In this document: positions 18,340 through 27,503 of the stretch, piece after piece
Position numbering within the stretch: position 1 is the stretch's first letter
Layout: each line of letters opens with the position of its first letter
Origin: Stutzerimonas stutzeri
GTDB taxonomy: Bacteria; Pseudomonadota; Gammaproteobacteria; Pseudomonadales; Pseudomonadaceae
Direction: 5' to 3'
Length of the DNA stretch: 64,000 nucleotides
NCBI RefSeq assembly: GCF_002890915.1
Contig: NZ_POUT01000009.1
Location: forward strand, 124,001-188,000
The notes under the pieces: generated by a model
The model's input: the letters and a program-made list of their open reading frames with translations, nothing else
Database searches by the model: none
What the model was told of the DNA's origin: nothing
Made by a program: the position numbers and the translations under genes

Positions 18340-18378
18340 GTCCGACTTCTCGGGCACGGTTTCTCTGCGGAATTCGAC

Positions 18379-19995
18379 ATGAGCCAAGTTCAACGACACG
18401 ACGTTTTGGTCATCGGCAGCGGTGCCGCCGGGCTGACCCTCGCCCTCAACCTGCCTGCGGACCTGCGCATCGCCGTACTCAGCAAGGGCGACCTGGCCAA
18501 CGGCTCGACCTACTGGGCCCAGGGCGGCGTCGCGGCGGTACTGGACAATACCGATACCGTGGAATCCCACGTCGCCGACACCCTGGTGGCCGGCGGCGGG
18601 CTGTGCCGCGAGGACGCGGTACGCTTCACCGTCGAACACAGCAACGAAGCGATCCAGTGGCTGATCGAACAGGGCGTCCCGTTCACCCGTGACGACACCC
18701 CCGATCGCGAGGATGGCGGCTTCGAATTCCACCTCACCCGCGAAGGCGGTCATAGCCATCGGCGTATCATTCACGCCGCCGACGCCACCGGTGCAGCCAT
18801 TTTCAACACCCTGCTCGCCCAGGCGCGCAACAAGAGCAACATCGAACTGCTGCAGCAGCGCGTCGCGGTCGACCTGATCACCGAACACAAGCTTGGCCTG
18901 CCCGGCAGGCGTTGCCTTGGCGCCTACGTGCTCAATCGCGGCACGGGCGAAGTGGAAACCTTCCAGGCCCGCTTCGTGGTCCTGGCGACCGGCGGCGCGG
19001 CCAAGGTCTACCTGTACACCAGCAATCCCGACAGCGCCTGCGGCGACGGTATCGCGATGGCCTGGCGCGCCGGCTGCCGGGTAGGCAACCTCGAATTCAA
19101 CCAGTTCCATCCGACCTGCCTGTACCACCCACAAGCCAAGAGCTTCCTCGTCACCGAGGCCTTGCGCGGCGAAGGCGCGCTGCTCAAGCTGCCCAACGGC
19201 GAACGCTTCATGCCGCGCTTCGATCCCCGCGAAGAGCTGGCGCCACGCGACATCGTGGCCCGCGCCATCGACCACGAGATGAAGCGCCTGGGCATAGATT
19301 GCGTCTACCTGGACATCAGCCACAAACCCGCCGACTTCATCAAGAGCCATTTCCCCACGGTGTACGAGCGCTGCCTGGAGTACGGCATCGACATCACCCG
19401 CCAGCCGATCCCGGTGGTGCCGGCGGCGCACTATACCTGCGGCGGCGTGCTCGTCGACCAGGCCGGGCGAACCGACATCCCCGGCCTCTACGCCATCGGC
19501 GAAACCAGCTTCACCGGCCTGCACGGCGCCAACCGCATGGCCAGCAACTCCCTGCTGGAATGCTTCGTCTACGGCCGCGCCGCCGCCCAGGACATCCTGC
19601 GCGAACTGCCGCATGTCGCCGCAACGGCGGCACTGCCCGCCTGGGATGCCAGCCAGGTCACCGATTCCGACGAGGACGTGATCATCGCGCACAACTGGGA
19701 TGAGCTGCGGCGCTTCATGTGGGACTACGTCGGTATCGTCCGCACCAGCAAGCGCCTGATGCGCGCCCAGCACCGCGTACGCCTGCTGCTCAGCGAGATC
19801 GACGAGTTCTACAGCAACTACAGGGTCAGCCGCGACTTGCTGGAGCTACGCAACCTTGCCCTGGTGGCCGACCTGATGATCCGCTCGGCCATGCAACGCA
19901 AGGAGAGCCGCGGCCTGCACTACACCCTCGACTACCCGGAGCTGCTGCCGGAGGCCGTCGACACTATTCTGCTGCCGCCCACCTATTGCGACTGA
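18379..19995 (+). CDS. nadB: L-aspartate oxidase
   Basis: A 538-residue flavoenzyme that oxidises L-aspartate to iminoaspartate, the first step of de novo NAD synthesis, using oxygen or fumarate as acceptor. The FAD-binding motif [15 protein letters not shown] is at about residues 10-24, AQGGVAAVL follows near residue 50, and the active-site and FAD regions [11 protein letters not shown] and [15 protein letters not shown] are visible. The C-terminal helical domain includes [17 protein letters not shown]. The size matches the family. It is divergent from algU, as in P. aeruginosa, but the intervening MITE-like element is extra. Its last 32 bp overlap the convergent ygfX gene. Confidence 0.97.
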   Translation: MSQVQRHDVLVIGSGAAGLTLALNLPADLRIAVLSKGDLANGSTYWAQGGVAAVLDNTDTVESHVADTLVAGGGLCREDAVRFTVEHSNEAIQWLIEQGVPFTRDDTPDREDGGFEFHLTREGGHSHRRIIHAADATGAAIFNTLLAQARNKSNIELLQQRVAVDLITEHKLGLPGRRCLGAYVLNRGTGEVETFQARFVVLATGGAAKVYLYTSNPDSACGDGIAMAWRAGCRVGNLEFNQFHPTCLYHPQAKSFLVTEALRGEGALLKLPNGERFMPRFDPREELAPRDIVARAIDHEMKRLGIDCVYLDISHKPADFIKSHFPTVYERCLEYGIDITRQPIPVVPAAHYTCGGVLVDQAGRTDIPGLYAIGETSFTGLHGANRMASNSLLECFVYGRAAAQDILRELPHVAATAALPAWDASQVTDSDEDVIIAHNWDELRRFMWDYVGIVRTSKRLMRAQHRVRLLLSEIDEFYSNYRVSRDLLELRNLALVADLMIRSAMQRKESRGLHYTLDYPELLPEAVDTILLPPTYCD

Positions 19996-20419
19996 ACTTC
20001 AAACGCACCCTCAGCCGGCGGTGCTGATCGTGCGGCAGCGCATCGCGCGCAATGCAGACACTGCGCGCCAAACGCTGTCCCACGGGGCGGAAACGCAGGA
20101 TCACCACGCCAGGCAAGGCCAGGCTATCGGGCAGCAACTGGACCGCTTGCCAACCCCGTTTTGCGCTCCACAGCTGCCAGCCGCGCTCGTCGTGTCGCAG
20201 CCCACGCCAGGCCCCCGGACCAAGCAACAGAGCACCGCTCGCCAGCACGCACAGCGCATGGGCGAGACATAACGACAGGCAGACCAACCGCAGCCAGAAC
20301 GGCGCGGGCGACAGCAGAACGACCATCAGGGCCAGGCCCTGGACGGCAAGGTAGAGCACCAGCAGCAGACCGGACGGTCGCCAGTGGCACTCGAAGGGTT
20401 GCCTACTTGGGCTGGACAC
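19964..20419 (-). CDS. ygfX: YgfX-family membrane protein, partner of SdhE
   Basis: A 151-residue protein with two adjacent membrane segments ([20 protein letters not shown] and [19 protein letters not shown]) followed by a soluble C-terminal part ([31 protein letters not shown]), the layout of YgfX/CptA. It starts with GTG inside the 3' end of sdhE (17-bp overlap), reproducing the sdhE-ygfX pair of enterobacteria. YgfX has been described both as a membrane-bound toxin affecting the cytoskeleton and as a partner of SdhE in flavinylation; neither role is demonstrated here. Its 3' end overlaps the convergent nadB by 32 bp, so the two transcripts would be complementary there. Confidence 0.75.
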   Translation of the reverse strand: MSSPSRQPFECHWRPSGLLLVLYLAVQGLALMVVLLSPAPFWLRLVCLSLCLAHALCVLASGALLLGPGAWRGLRHDERGWQLWSAKRGWQAVQLLPDSLALPGVVILRFRPVGQRLARSVCIARDALPHDQHRRLRVRLKFSRNRWAAAE

Positions 20420-20657
20420 GATCGAGGATCATGCGAACCATGCGGCGCAGGTCCTCATCCTCGGGCTCGCCACGCTGCATGAACCAGCCGAACATGTCCT
20501 GATCCTCGCAACTCAACAATTTGCGGTAGCGGCGCTGATCCTCTGCGTCCAGACCGGGATAGACCTCCTTGACGAAGGGCACCAGCAGCACATCCAGTTC
20601 GAGCATGCCGCGACGGCTCTGCCAGAACAGGCGATTGAGTTCGGATTGCTCGGCCAT
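20403..20657 (-). CDS. sdhE: FAD assembly factor SdhE
   Basis: An 84-residue soluble protein with the family core [20 protein letters not shown] and a typical helical remainder ([18 protein letters not shown]). SdhE promotes covalent attachment of FAD to the SdhA subunit of succinate dehydrogenase. The RGM motif (the RGxxE region) that contacts the flavoprotein is intact. The ATG at 20657 was chosen because upstream in-frame sequence shows no conservation and GGAGC lies just before it. It is the first gene of a two-gene operon with ygfX. Confidence 0.93.
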   Translation of the reverse strand: MAEQSELNRLFWQSRRGMLELDVLLVPFVKEVYPGLDAEDQRRYRKLLSCEDQDMFGWFMQRGEPEDEDLRRMVRMILDRVQPK

Positions 20658-20806
20658 ACATCGGCTCCTTTGGGGAAGGCCGGCATTATAACGGCTGTCG
20701 CTGCGCCCACTAGTCGGTTTTTTTCGCCGAACAGCGAACCAGCCGCCACGCAACCCGTTTGCACGGCCTGCTATGATGAGCCTCCGGATTCTGACGACGA
20801 CTCATC

Positions 20807-21754
20807 ATGACCGACACTGCTTATTTTTGCGTCCTGTCTCATGAAGGCGTCCTTGCCGTGCGCGGCCCGGATGCCAGCAAGTTCCTGCAAGGCCAGCTGA
20901 CCTGCAACCTCAATTATCTCGACGCCGACCATGCCAGCCTCGGCTCGCGCTGTACGCCCAAGGGCCGCATGCAGTCGAGCTTCCGCATCCTCTCCGACAA
21001 CGACGGCTACCTGCTGGCCATGGCCAGCGAACTGCTGCAGCCGCAACAGGCCGATCTCGGCAAGTATGCGGTGTTTTCCAAATCGCGCCTGACCGATGAA
21101 AGCGCCACCTGGTGCCGCTTCGGCCTCGCCGGTGGCGATGGCGCGCTGGTCAGCCTGGGGCTGGATCTGCCACAGGCCGCAGACCGGGTGGTACGCGCAA
21201 ACGGCCTGCTTGCGATTCGCCTGCCCGATGGCCGCGCCGAACTCTGGGTTCCCGCCGCCGAGGCCGAAGAAGCCCGCCTGCGCCTGGGCGCGCAACTGCA
21301 AGAAGCCCCCTTGCAACGCTGGCTGCTCGACCAGGTTCGCGCCGGCATCGGCCAGGTGTTCGGCAGCACCCACGAGCTGTTCATCCCGCAGATGATCAAC
21401 CTGCAGGCGCTCGGCGGCGTGAGCTTCAAGAAGGGTTGCTACACCGGGCAGGAAATCGTCGCGCGCATGCAGTATCTGGGCAAGCTCAAACGGCGCCTGT
21501 ATCACCTGGCCGGCGACAATGGCCAGGATGCCCTGCCCGCGCCCGGCGTGGAACTCTTCTCGCCGGTGCACGGCTCGAGCGTCGGCGAGGTGGTGCTGGC
21601 GGCCCCCAGCGCCGACGGCATGGAGCTGCTGGCCGTGCTGCAGGAAGATGCCGTTGCCGACGGCCGGATTTTCCTCGGCTCCCCCGACGGGCTGCCGCTG
21701 AGCCTGCTCGAACTGCCCTACACCCTCGATCCGGACCGGGAAATCCAGCGATAG
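20807..21754 (+). CDS. ygfZ: Folate-dependent Fe-S assembly protein YgfZ
   Basis: A 315-residue member of the aminomethyltransferase-like fold. The diagnostic motif K-G-C-Y-T-G-Q-E is present (FKKGCYTGQEIVARMQYLGK, near residue 210), with its essential cysteine. YgfZ uses tetrahydrofolate to support synthesis or repair of certain iron-sulfur clusters, including that of MiaB. The N-terminal FLQGQLTCNLNYLDADHA matches the family. It is divergent from sdhE with 149 bp between the starts; the genes for these two flavin and Fe-S assembly factors are also adjacent in E. coli. Confidence 0.93.
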   Translation: MTDTAYFCVLSHEGVLAVRGPDASKFLQGQLTCNLNYLDADHASLGSRCTPKGRMQSSFRILSDNDGYLLAMASELLQPQQADLGKYAVFSKSRLTDESATWCRFGLAGGDGALVSLGLDLPQAADRVVRANGLLAIRLPDGRAELWVPAAEAEEARLRLGAQLQEAPLQRWLLDQVRAGIGQVFGSTHELFIPQMINLQALGGVSFKKGCYTGQEIVARMQYLGKLKRRLYHLAGDNGQDALPAPGVELFSPVHGSSVGEVVLAAPSADGMELLAVLQEDAVADGRIFLGSPDGLPLSLLELPYTLDPDREIQR

Positions 21755-21806
21755 GCGAGCCTGCCGAACGCCCGGGCGATGCCGACCGACACATGAAAGG
21801 AATGAC

Positions 21807-22643
21807 ATGAGCACCCTTGCCGAAAAAGTCCAGCGCGAACTGACCCTGGCCATCGAGAACGATGAACTGGTCCTGCCCACCCTGCCCGAGGTAGCCCTGC
21901 GGGTCCGCGAAGCCGCCGAAGACCCGGACATCAGCATCCCCGCGCTGAGCAAGGTGATCGGCAACGACGCCGCCCTCACCGCGCGCATCATCAAGGTGGT
22001 CAACAGCCCACTGCTGCGCACCAGCCGCGAGATCGACGACCTGCAAACGGCGATCAGTCGCCTGGGCATCAACTACACCTGCAACCTCGCCACCGGCCTG
22101 GCCATGGAGCAGATGTTCCAGGCCACCACCGACGTCGTCGACCGCAAGATGCGCGAGGTCTGGAACAAGAGCACCGAGGTCGCGGCCATCAGCCATGTGC
22201 TCTGCCGCCATTACACCCGGCTGATGCCGGACCAGGCGACGCTTGCCGGCCTGGTCCACCAGATCGGCATCCTGCCGGTGCTGACCTATGCCGAAGAGCA
22301 CGGCGCGCTGCTCGCCGACTCCATCAGCCTCAACCATGTCATCGACAAGATCCATCCACTGGTCGGCGAGAAAATCCTGCGCACCTGGGATTTCCCCGAC
22401 GCGATCGCCGCGGTGGCGGGGCAATACACCGATTTCCAGCGCAACTCCGCCGCGGCCGACTACGTCGACATCGTCCAGGTCGCCACACTGCAGAGCCACC
22501 TCGGCAGCAACCATCCCTACACCCAGATGGACTGGCGCCAGATTCCGGCATTCGCCAAACTGGGCCTGGACCCGAGCTCGCTGATGCAGGAAGACGAAGA
22601 CCTTTCGGCAGCCATGGATGCCGCCATGAGCATGCTCCAGTAA
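21807..22643 (+). CDS. HDOD-domain signalling protein
   Basis: A 278-residue protein composed almost entirely of an HDOD domain, visible from LPTLPEVALRVREAAEDPDISIPALSKVIGNDAALTARIIKVVNSPLLRTSREIDDLQTAI (only segments are decisive: LPEVALRV and VNSPLL). HDOD proteins are related to HD phosphohydrolases but usually lack catalytic metal ligands and act in regulation, for example of motility, biofilm or stress. No other domain is apparent. It lies 52 bp downstream of ygfZ with GAAAGGAATG before the ATG. No specific partner can be named. Confidence 0.88.
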   Translation: MSTLAEKVQRELTLAIENDELVLPTLPEVALRVREAAEDPDISIPALSKVIGNDAALTARIIKVVNSPLLRTSREIDDLQTAISRLGINYTCNLATGLAMEQMFQATTDVVDRKMREVWNKSTEVAAISHVLCRHYTRLMPDQATLAGLVHQIGILPVLTYAEEHGALLADSISLNHVIDKIHPLVGEKILRTWDFPDAIAAVAGQYTDFQRNSAAADYVDIVQVATLQSHLGSNHPYTQMDWRQIPAFAKLGLDPSSLMQEDEDLSAAMDAAMSMLQ

Positions 22644-22650
22644 GCACCGC

Positions 22651-22670
22651 CCGGGCGCGCTGGCGCGCCC
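22651..22670. terminator. GC-rich hairpin between the HDOD gene and ung
   Basis: GGGCGCGC and GCGCGCCC form a tight stem in the 39-bp convergent gap. There is no T-run on either side, so it may be a bidirectional barrier rather than a classical terminator. Confidence 0.4.
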
Positions 22671-22682
22671 GCCGACGCCGGC

Positions 22683-23378
22683 TCACACCTCTGCCGGCAA
22701 CTGCCAGTCGATCGGTGCGAGCCCCTGCTGCATGAGGAATTGATTGGCACGGCTGAAATGGCCATTGCCGAAAAAGCCACGATGCGCCGACAGCGGCGAC
22801 GGGTGCACCGACTTCAGCATCAGGTGCCGGGTGGCGTCGATCAGTTTCGCCTTCGATTGCGCATGCGCGCCCCAGAGCATGAACACCAGGTGCGGGCACC
22901 GCTCGCTGACCACCTCGATGATCCGGTCGGTGAAGCGCTGCCATCCGGCATTGGCATGCGAACCGGCGATCCCCCGCTCCACGGTCAGCGAGGTGTTGAG
23001 CATCAATACCCCCTGCTCCGCCCAGTGCTGCAGATAGCCATGCCGCGGGATGTCCAGGTTCAGGTCGCGCTTGAGCTCCTTGAAGATGTTCTGCAGCGAC
23101 GGTGGCGGCGCCACGCCCGGCTGCACGGAAAAGCAGAGGCCATGGGCCTGGCCGGGACCGTGATAGGGGTCCTGGCCGAGAATGACCACCTTGACCTGGT
23201 CGAGCGGCGTCGAATTGAGCGCATTGAAGATCATCGGCCCCGGCGGATAGATCGCCTTGCCGGCCGCCTTCTCGCTGCGCAGGAATGCCCCGAGCTGCTG
23301 CATGTAGGGCTTGTCGAACTCGTCCCGCAGCGCGGCCTTCCAGCCCGCCTCGAGCTTGATGCGATCATCTTGAGTCAT
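22683..23378 (-). CDS. ung: Uracil-DNA glycosylase
   Basis: A 231-residue family 1 UDG that removes uracil from DNA to start base-excision repair. The water-activating loop GQDPYHG (Asp70) and the minor-groove loop [13 protein letters not shown] are both present, together with the uracil-binding [13 protein letters not shown]. The ATG at 23378 gives the standard length and N-terminus ([13 protein letters not shown]); the open frame extends 26 codons upstream but without family similarity. It is monocistronic and convergent with the HDOD gene. The 251-bp gap to the right holds its promoter and that of the divergent transporter gene; nothing else was recognised there. Confidence 0.97.
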   Translation of the reverse strand: MTQDDRIKLEAGWKAALRDEFDKPYMQQLGAFLRSEKAAGKAIYPPGPMIFNALNSTPLDQVKVVILGQDPYHGPGQAHGLCFSVQPGVAPPPSLQNIFKELKRDLNLDIPRHGYLQHWAEQGVLMLNTSLTVERGIAGSHANAGWQRFTDRIIEVVSERCPHLVFMLWGAHAQSKAKLIDATRHLMLKSVHPSPLSAHRGFFGNGHFSRANQFLMQQGLAPIDWQLPAEV

Positions 23379-23629
23379 GGGATTTTCCGGTTGGCCAAGC
23401 CGCCGAACCCTAAGAAAGTCGCCCATGGTTGTCAACGCTCGCAGCCGCGCAGGCATTGCTTCAGCGCAAATGCTGGCCCCCTCCTTTAGTCATAATCGCA
23501 CTTGGCTCACGTACTGATGCAACCGCACTCCGCGAACCTCACATAAAGAGTGACGGCCCTGCCTCTCGGGGGTAAAAAGGCCCACTGCCAATAAACCAAT
23601 AACAAAAGCGATAAAACAAGGAACATGCA

Positions 23630-24874
23630 ATGAAGCGGATTACCCTTTTGGCGCTAGGGCTGGGGTTCTGCCTTACGGCTCAGGCTGCCGACCCCATCAC
23701 GCTCGGACTCAACTACCCCCGTACCGGCAGCTACAAGGAAGAAGGCCTGGCGCAGATGCGCGGCGCCCTCATGGCCATCGACGAGATCAATGCGGCGGGG
23801 GGCGTCCTGGGCCGTCCATTGCAGCTGATCAGCCGCAACAGCGCCTCGCGCCCCGACAAGTCCATCGCCAACGTCGACAAGATGGCCGACGAAGGCGCGG
23901 CCATGCTCTTCGGTGGCGTGTCCAGTGCCGTCGCCATCGCGGCCAGCAAGCGCGCCAAGGAGCGCGGTCTGCTGTACTTCGGCACGCTCACCTACTCCAA
24001 CGACACCACCGGCAAGGACGGCCACCGCTACATGTTCCGCGAGTGCAACAACGCCTGGATGAGCGCGCGGGTGCTGGGGCAGTACCTGAACGAGAACATG
24101 CCGGGCAAGAACTACTTCTACATCACCTCCGACTACACCTGGGGGCACACCAGCGAGAGCTCGCTGCGCCAGGCCACCGGAACCGTCGACCAGAACAGGC
24201 ACCCCGGTATCAAGACCGCCTTCCCCGGTGCTCGTCTCTCCGATTATCGGGCCGCCTTGGAAAAAGCCGCCGACAGCGGGGCCGATGTGCTGGTCCTGGT
24301 GCTCTTCGGCGAGGACATGGTGCGCGCGATGCGTATCGCCGACGAACTCGGTCTGAACAAGAAGATGCAGATCGCCATTCCCAACCTGACGCTGTCGATG
24401 GTCGAACTGGCGGGCCCCGACATCATGCGTGGCGTGCTCGGCACCGAGCCCTGGACCTGGCGCGTGCCCGACCTCGAAGGCTCCGAACCCGGCAAGGCCT
24501 TCGTGAAGAACTTCGGCGAGCGCTACCAGACCCATCCCTCCAGCTCCGCCGCCTCGGCCTACAGCATCGTCTACCAGTGGGCCGATGCCGTCACCCGCGC
24601 CAAGAGCATCAGCAGCGAGCAGGTGATCGCCGCCCTGGAGAATCACAACTACCGCCTGCTCAAGGACCAGCAGCAATGGCGCGGCTTCGACCACCAGAAC
24701 GTGCAGACCGTCTATGCGGTACGCGTGAAGCCACGCGAAGAGGTGCTGAAGGATCGCTTCAAGCAGGACTACTTCGAAATCGTCCACCGCCTGGCGGGCG
24801 ACCAGGCAGCCCCCTCCTTGGCCGAGTGGCAGGAAGAGCGTCGCACGGGCGGCCAGCCGACTAGGCTACAGTGA
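23630..24874 (+). CDS. Branched-chain-amino-acid/amide-type ABC transporter substrate-binding protein (orphan)
   Basis: A 414-residue periplasmic binding protein with a signal peptide (MKRITLLALGLGFCLTAQAA). The type I fold of the LivJ/urea/amide family follows (ITLGLNYPRTGSYKEEGLAQ, AIDEINAAGGVLGRPLQL, RLSDYRAALEKAADSGADV). No permease or ATPase genes lie nearby, so it either serves a transporter encoded elsewhere or acts as a sensory or binding protein alone. The substrate cannot be read from sequence. It precedes a DspI-like crotonase by 144 bp; a hairpin at 24883 may separate the two transcripts. Confidence 0.85.
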   Translation: MKRITLLALGLGFCLTAQAADPITLGLNYPRTGSYKEEGLAQMRGALMAIDEINAAGGVLGRPLQLISRNSASRPDKSIANVDKMADEGAAMLFGGVSSAVAIAASKRAKERGLLYFGTLTYSNDTTGKDGHRYMFRECNNAWMSARVLGQYLNENMPGKNYFYITSDYTWGHTSESSLRQATGTVDQNRHPGIKTAFPGARLSDYRAALEKAADSGADVLVLVLFGEDMVRAMRIADELGLNKKMQIAIPNLTLSMVELAGPDIMRGVLGTEPWTWRVPDLEGSEPGKAFVKNFGERYQTHPSSSAASAYSIVYQWADAVTRAKSISSEQVIAALENHNYRLLKDQQQWRGFDHQNVQTVYAVRVKPREEVLKDRFKQDYFEIVHRLAGDQAAPSLAEWQEERRTGGQPTRLQ

Positions 24875-24882
24875 CACAAGCA

Positions 24883-24907
24883 CGGGATCGCCCACGCGGC
24901 GATCCCG
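24883..24907 (+). terminator. Possible terminator hairpin after the substrate-binding gene
   Basis: CGGGATCGCC pairs with GGCGATCCCG around a 5-base loop, 9 bp past the stop of the binding-protein gene. The following sequence is only weakly T-containing (GCGGGGCTTTCC). Confidence 0.45.
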
Positions 24908-25018
24908 GCGGGGCTTTCCGGCTCGTGACGGCTGCAACCCTGGGCAGCAGAAGGACTCTGAACAGAAGCAGCGGCAGAACCGCCAGCAACGGAGCCCCTA
25001 CTCACGAGGATTGCGTCC

Positions 25019-25837
25019 ATGAGCACTGCTGTAGAGCCCTATCAAGCCGGCGTCTTCGACCTGACCCACAAGCTGACCGTGGAGAAGCACGGTCACACCG
25101 CGCTGATCACCATCAACCATCCCCCCGCCAATACCTGGGATCGCGAATCCCTGATCGGCCTCAAGCAGGTCATCGAACACCTGAACCGCGATGATGAAAT
25201 CTATGCCCTGGTCATCTGCGGCCAGGGCGAGAAATTCTTCAGTGCCGGTGCCGATCTCAAGCTGTTCGCCGACGGCGATCGCAACCGCGCCCAGGAAATG
25301 GCCCGGCGCTTCGGCGAAGCCTTCGAAGCCTTGCGCGATTTCCGCGGCGTCTCCATTGCCGCGATAAACGGCTTCGCCCTCGGCGGCGGCCTGGAGTGTG
25401 CGCTGGCCTGCGACCTGCGGATCGCCGAGCAGCAGGCGCAGCTGGGATTGCCGGAGGCTGCGGTCGGCCTGCTGCCCTGCGCCGGTGGCACCCAGGCCCT
25501 GGCCTGGCTGGTCGGCGAAGGCTGGGCCAAGCGCATGATCCTCTGCGGCGAACGCATCACCGCGGACACCGCTCTACGCATCGGCCTGGTCGAACAGGTG
25601 GTCGAATCGGGTGAGGCGCGGGGGCACGCCCTGCTGCTCGCCGCACGCGTCGCCCAGCAGAGCCCGGTCGCGATACGCGCCATCAAGCCGCTGATCGACG
25701 GGGCCCGCCGCCGGCTGCCGAATACCTTCGCCGCGGCTGAACGCGAGGCCTTCGTCGGACTGTTCGAGGCCGAGGACACGCTCGAGGGCGTCAACGCCTT
25801 CCTGGAAAAACGCGACCCGCGCTGGCGCAACCGATGA
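25019..25837 (+). CDS. Enoyl-CoA hydratase/isomerase-family protein, DspI-like
   Basis: A 272-residue crotonase-fold enzyme. The oxyanion-hole regions KFFSAGADL (residues 72-80) and NGFALGGGLEC are present, and both catalytic glutamates of canonical enoyl-CoA hydratases are conserved, Glu126 in GGGLECAL and Glu146 in GLPEAAVG. The whole sequence closely resembles, from memory, P. aeruginosa PA0745 (DspI), which is needed to make the dispersion signal cis-2-decenoic acid, and the neighbouring gene matches PA0744. A role in fatty acid or amino acid oxidation is equally possible. The five-gene P. aeruginosa cluster is reduced to two genes here. Start at ATG 25019 with an AGGA upstream. Confidence 0.85.
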   Translation: MSTAVEPYQAGVFDLTHKLTVEKHGHTALITINHPPANTWDRESLIGLKQVIEHLNRDDEIYALVICGQGEKFFSAGADLKLFADGDRNRAQEMARRFGEAFEALRDFRGVSIAAINGFALGGGLECALACDLRIAEQQAQLGLPEAAVGLLPCAGGTQALAWLVGEGWAKRMILCGERITADTALRIGLVEQVVESGEARGHALLLAARVAQQSPVAIRAIKPLIDGARRRLPNTFAAAEREAFVGLFEAEDTLEGVNAFLEKRDPRWRNR

Positions 25838-25907
25838 CCGCCCTGCCGTGCGTCGCGGCGTCGACCGCCGCCATGCCCGTCGTCAGCCCCCAGCGTCGAG
25901 GATGTCC

Positions 25908-27023
25908 ATGAACGTCAGCTTCGAAGAGCACTCCGCCCTGCAGGGTAGCCGCATCGCCATCGCCAGCCTGGACGCGGCGCGTACCCTCAACGCCCTGAGC
26001 CTGCCGATGATCGAGGCGCTGCTCGATCAACTCCGGCGCTGGGCCAGCGATCCGGCCATCGTTTGCGTCCTGCTGCGCGGCCATGGCCCCAAGGCGTTCT
26101 GCGCCGGCGGCGACGTTCGCCGCCTGGCCGAAGCCTGCCGCAAGACGCCGGGCACGGTACCGTCCCTGGCCGAGCGCTTCTTCGCCGACGAGTACCGTCT
26201 CGTCCATCTGCTGCATGCCTATCCCAAGCCGCTGCTCTGCTGGGGGCACGGCTACGTCATGGGCGGTGGCATGGGCCTGCTGCAAGGCGCGGCGATTCGC
26301 ATCGTCACACCGGACAGCCGCCTGGCCATGCCAGAGGTTGCCATCGGCCTCTACCCGGACGTCGGCGCCAGCTGGTTCCTGCCGCGCCTGCCGGGCAAGC
26401 TGGGCTTGTTCATCGGCCTCACCGGCATCCAGGCCAACGCCCGCGACGCGCTGGATCTCGGACTCGCCGATCGCTGCCTCGCCACGCAGCAGCAACCCGC
26501 CCTGATCGAGGGCCTGGCGCAGATCAACTGGCAGGAGCAAGCCGCCAGCCAGCTCAACAGCCTGCTCCGGGCATTGGCCAACCAGGCCGTCGAGCAATTG
26601 CCGCCTGCGCAGTTGCTGCCCCGCCGCAGTCGCATCGACAGCCTGCTCGACGTCGCCGAACTGCCCCATGCCTGGCATGCGGTGACCGCACTGGCCGGCG
26701 ACGCCGACGCGCTGTTCGCCCAGGCCGCCACTCGCCTTGCAGGGGGTTCGGCGCTGAGCGCCCATCTGCTCTGGCAGCAGCTGCAGCGCGGCCGCCGGCT
26801 CTCGCTGCCCCAAGCGCTGCGGATGGAATACGCAATGAGCCTGAACTGTTGCCGTCACCCCGAGTTCGCTGAAGGCGTGCGTGCCTACCTGCTCGACCGG
26901 GATGGCCTGCCACACTGGCATTGGCGCGACGTCCAGAGCGTTCCCCCGGCGGTGGTCGCGGCACATTTCGAGCCGACCTGGGAGGGTACGCACCCGTTGA
27001 TCGACCTGGGGCTGAACGGATAG
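25908..27023 (+). CDS. Crotonase-superfamily protein of 3-hydroxyisobutyryl-CoA hydrolase type (ECH_2)
   Basis: A 371-residue protein with an N-terminal crotonase domain and a helical C-terminal extension. It resembles 3-hydroxyisobutyryl-CoA hydrolases rather than hydratases: KAFCAGGDVRRL, then GHGYVMGGGMGLLQGA, then MPEVAIGLYPDVGASWFLPRLPGK, where MPE-IG-PDVG is the hydrolase-type signature; the first hydratase glutamate is replaced. A hydrolase would act in valine degradation, but family members have varied acyl-CoA substrates. GAGGA lies five bases before ATG 25908; an in-frame ATG at 25902 is the alternative. It follows the DspI-like gene by 70 bp, probably in one operon, and its stop lies at the edge of a palindromic repeat. 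Confidence 0.82.
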   Translation: MNVSFEEHSALQGSRIAIASLDAARTLNALSLPMIEALLDQLRRWASDPAIVCVLLRGHGPKAFCAGGDVRRLAEACRKTPGTVPSLAERFFADEYRLVHLLHAYPKPLLCWGHGYVMGGGMGLLQGAAIRIVTPDSRLAMPEVAIGLYPDVGASWFLPRLPGKLGLFIGLTGIQANARDALDLGLADRCLATQQQPALIEGLAQINWQEQAASQLNSLLRALANQAVEQLPPAQLLPRRSRIDSLLDVAELPHAWHAVTALAGDADALFAQAATRLAGGSALSAHLLWQQLQRGRRLSLPQALRMEYAMSLNCCRHPEFAEGVRAYLLDRDGLPHWHWRDVQSVPPAVVAAHFEPTWEGTHPLIDLGLNG

Positions 27024-27118
27024 GTTGGCGCTGAACACAGCGAAGCCCAACGGGATCGGCACGGTTCTGTTGGGCTTCGTCGCTACGCGCCTCAGGCTGC
27101 GCGCCCCGACCCAACCTA
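27021..27118. repeat. Palindromic repeat with TAGGTTGG ends
   Basis: TAGGTTGG at 27021 is matched by CCAACCTA ending at 27118, and inside it CGAAGCCCAAC pairs with GTTGGGCTTCG. The element starts within the stop codon region of the upstream gene. It shares long stretches (TAGGTTGGCGCTGA, CAGCGAAGCCCAAC) with the element at 35027-35113, so the two are copies of one family. Confidence 0.8.
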
Positions 27119-27122
27119 CGTA

Positions 27123-27503
27123 TCAACGCCGGTAGTAGCGTCCACCCCGGTCGTAATGCGGCCGCAGCCGCTGATCGCGCCCATCCCGGATCGAGGGCGG
27201 GCGCTGATAACGATGCTCCTGGCGCCAGTACTGGCGTCGCTCGAAGCCCCGGTGACGGTCGTAGTACTGCGGCGGCAGTTGCCCCTGATAACGCGGCGGC
27301 AGGTTGCGTTGATAATGCGGGTATGGCGGATAGGGACTGCGCGGATCGTACTGGTATGGCCGGCTGTCATAGCGATAGCCGGGGCTGTAGTAGCGGGGGC
27401 TCTCGGACTGGAAAACCCAGACCCCGTCGCGCCGATCCGCATGCACCGGCAAGGTGGCCCCCAGGCTCAGGCAGAGCAGGATCAAGGCAGAACGCATGTT
27501 CAT
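27123..27503 (-). CDS. Small secreted Tyr/Pro/Arg-rich protein of unknown function
   Basis: A 126-residue protein with a good signal peptide (MNMRSALILLCLSLGATLPVHA) and a mature part that is low-complexity and strongly biased to Tyr, Arg and Pro (SPRYYSPGYRYDSRPYQYD). Repeated Y-x2-x-P/R elements resemble intrinsically disordered surface-exposed proteins; no catalytic motif is seen. The ATG at 27503 has GGAGGT four bases upstream, which decides it over an in-frame GTG at 27509. It is divergent from rnfA across 195 bp that contain no other recognised feature. I recognise no family; export to the periplasm or beyond is the only firm prediction. Confidence 0.7.
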   Translation of the reverse strand: MNMRSALILLCLSLGATLPVHADRRDGVWVFQSESPRYYSPGYRYDSRPYQYDPRSPYPPYPHYQRNLPPRYQGQLPPQYYDRHRGFERRQYWRQEHRYQRPPSIRDGRDQRLRPHYDRGGRYYRR

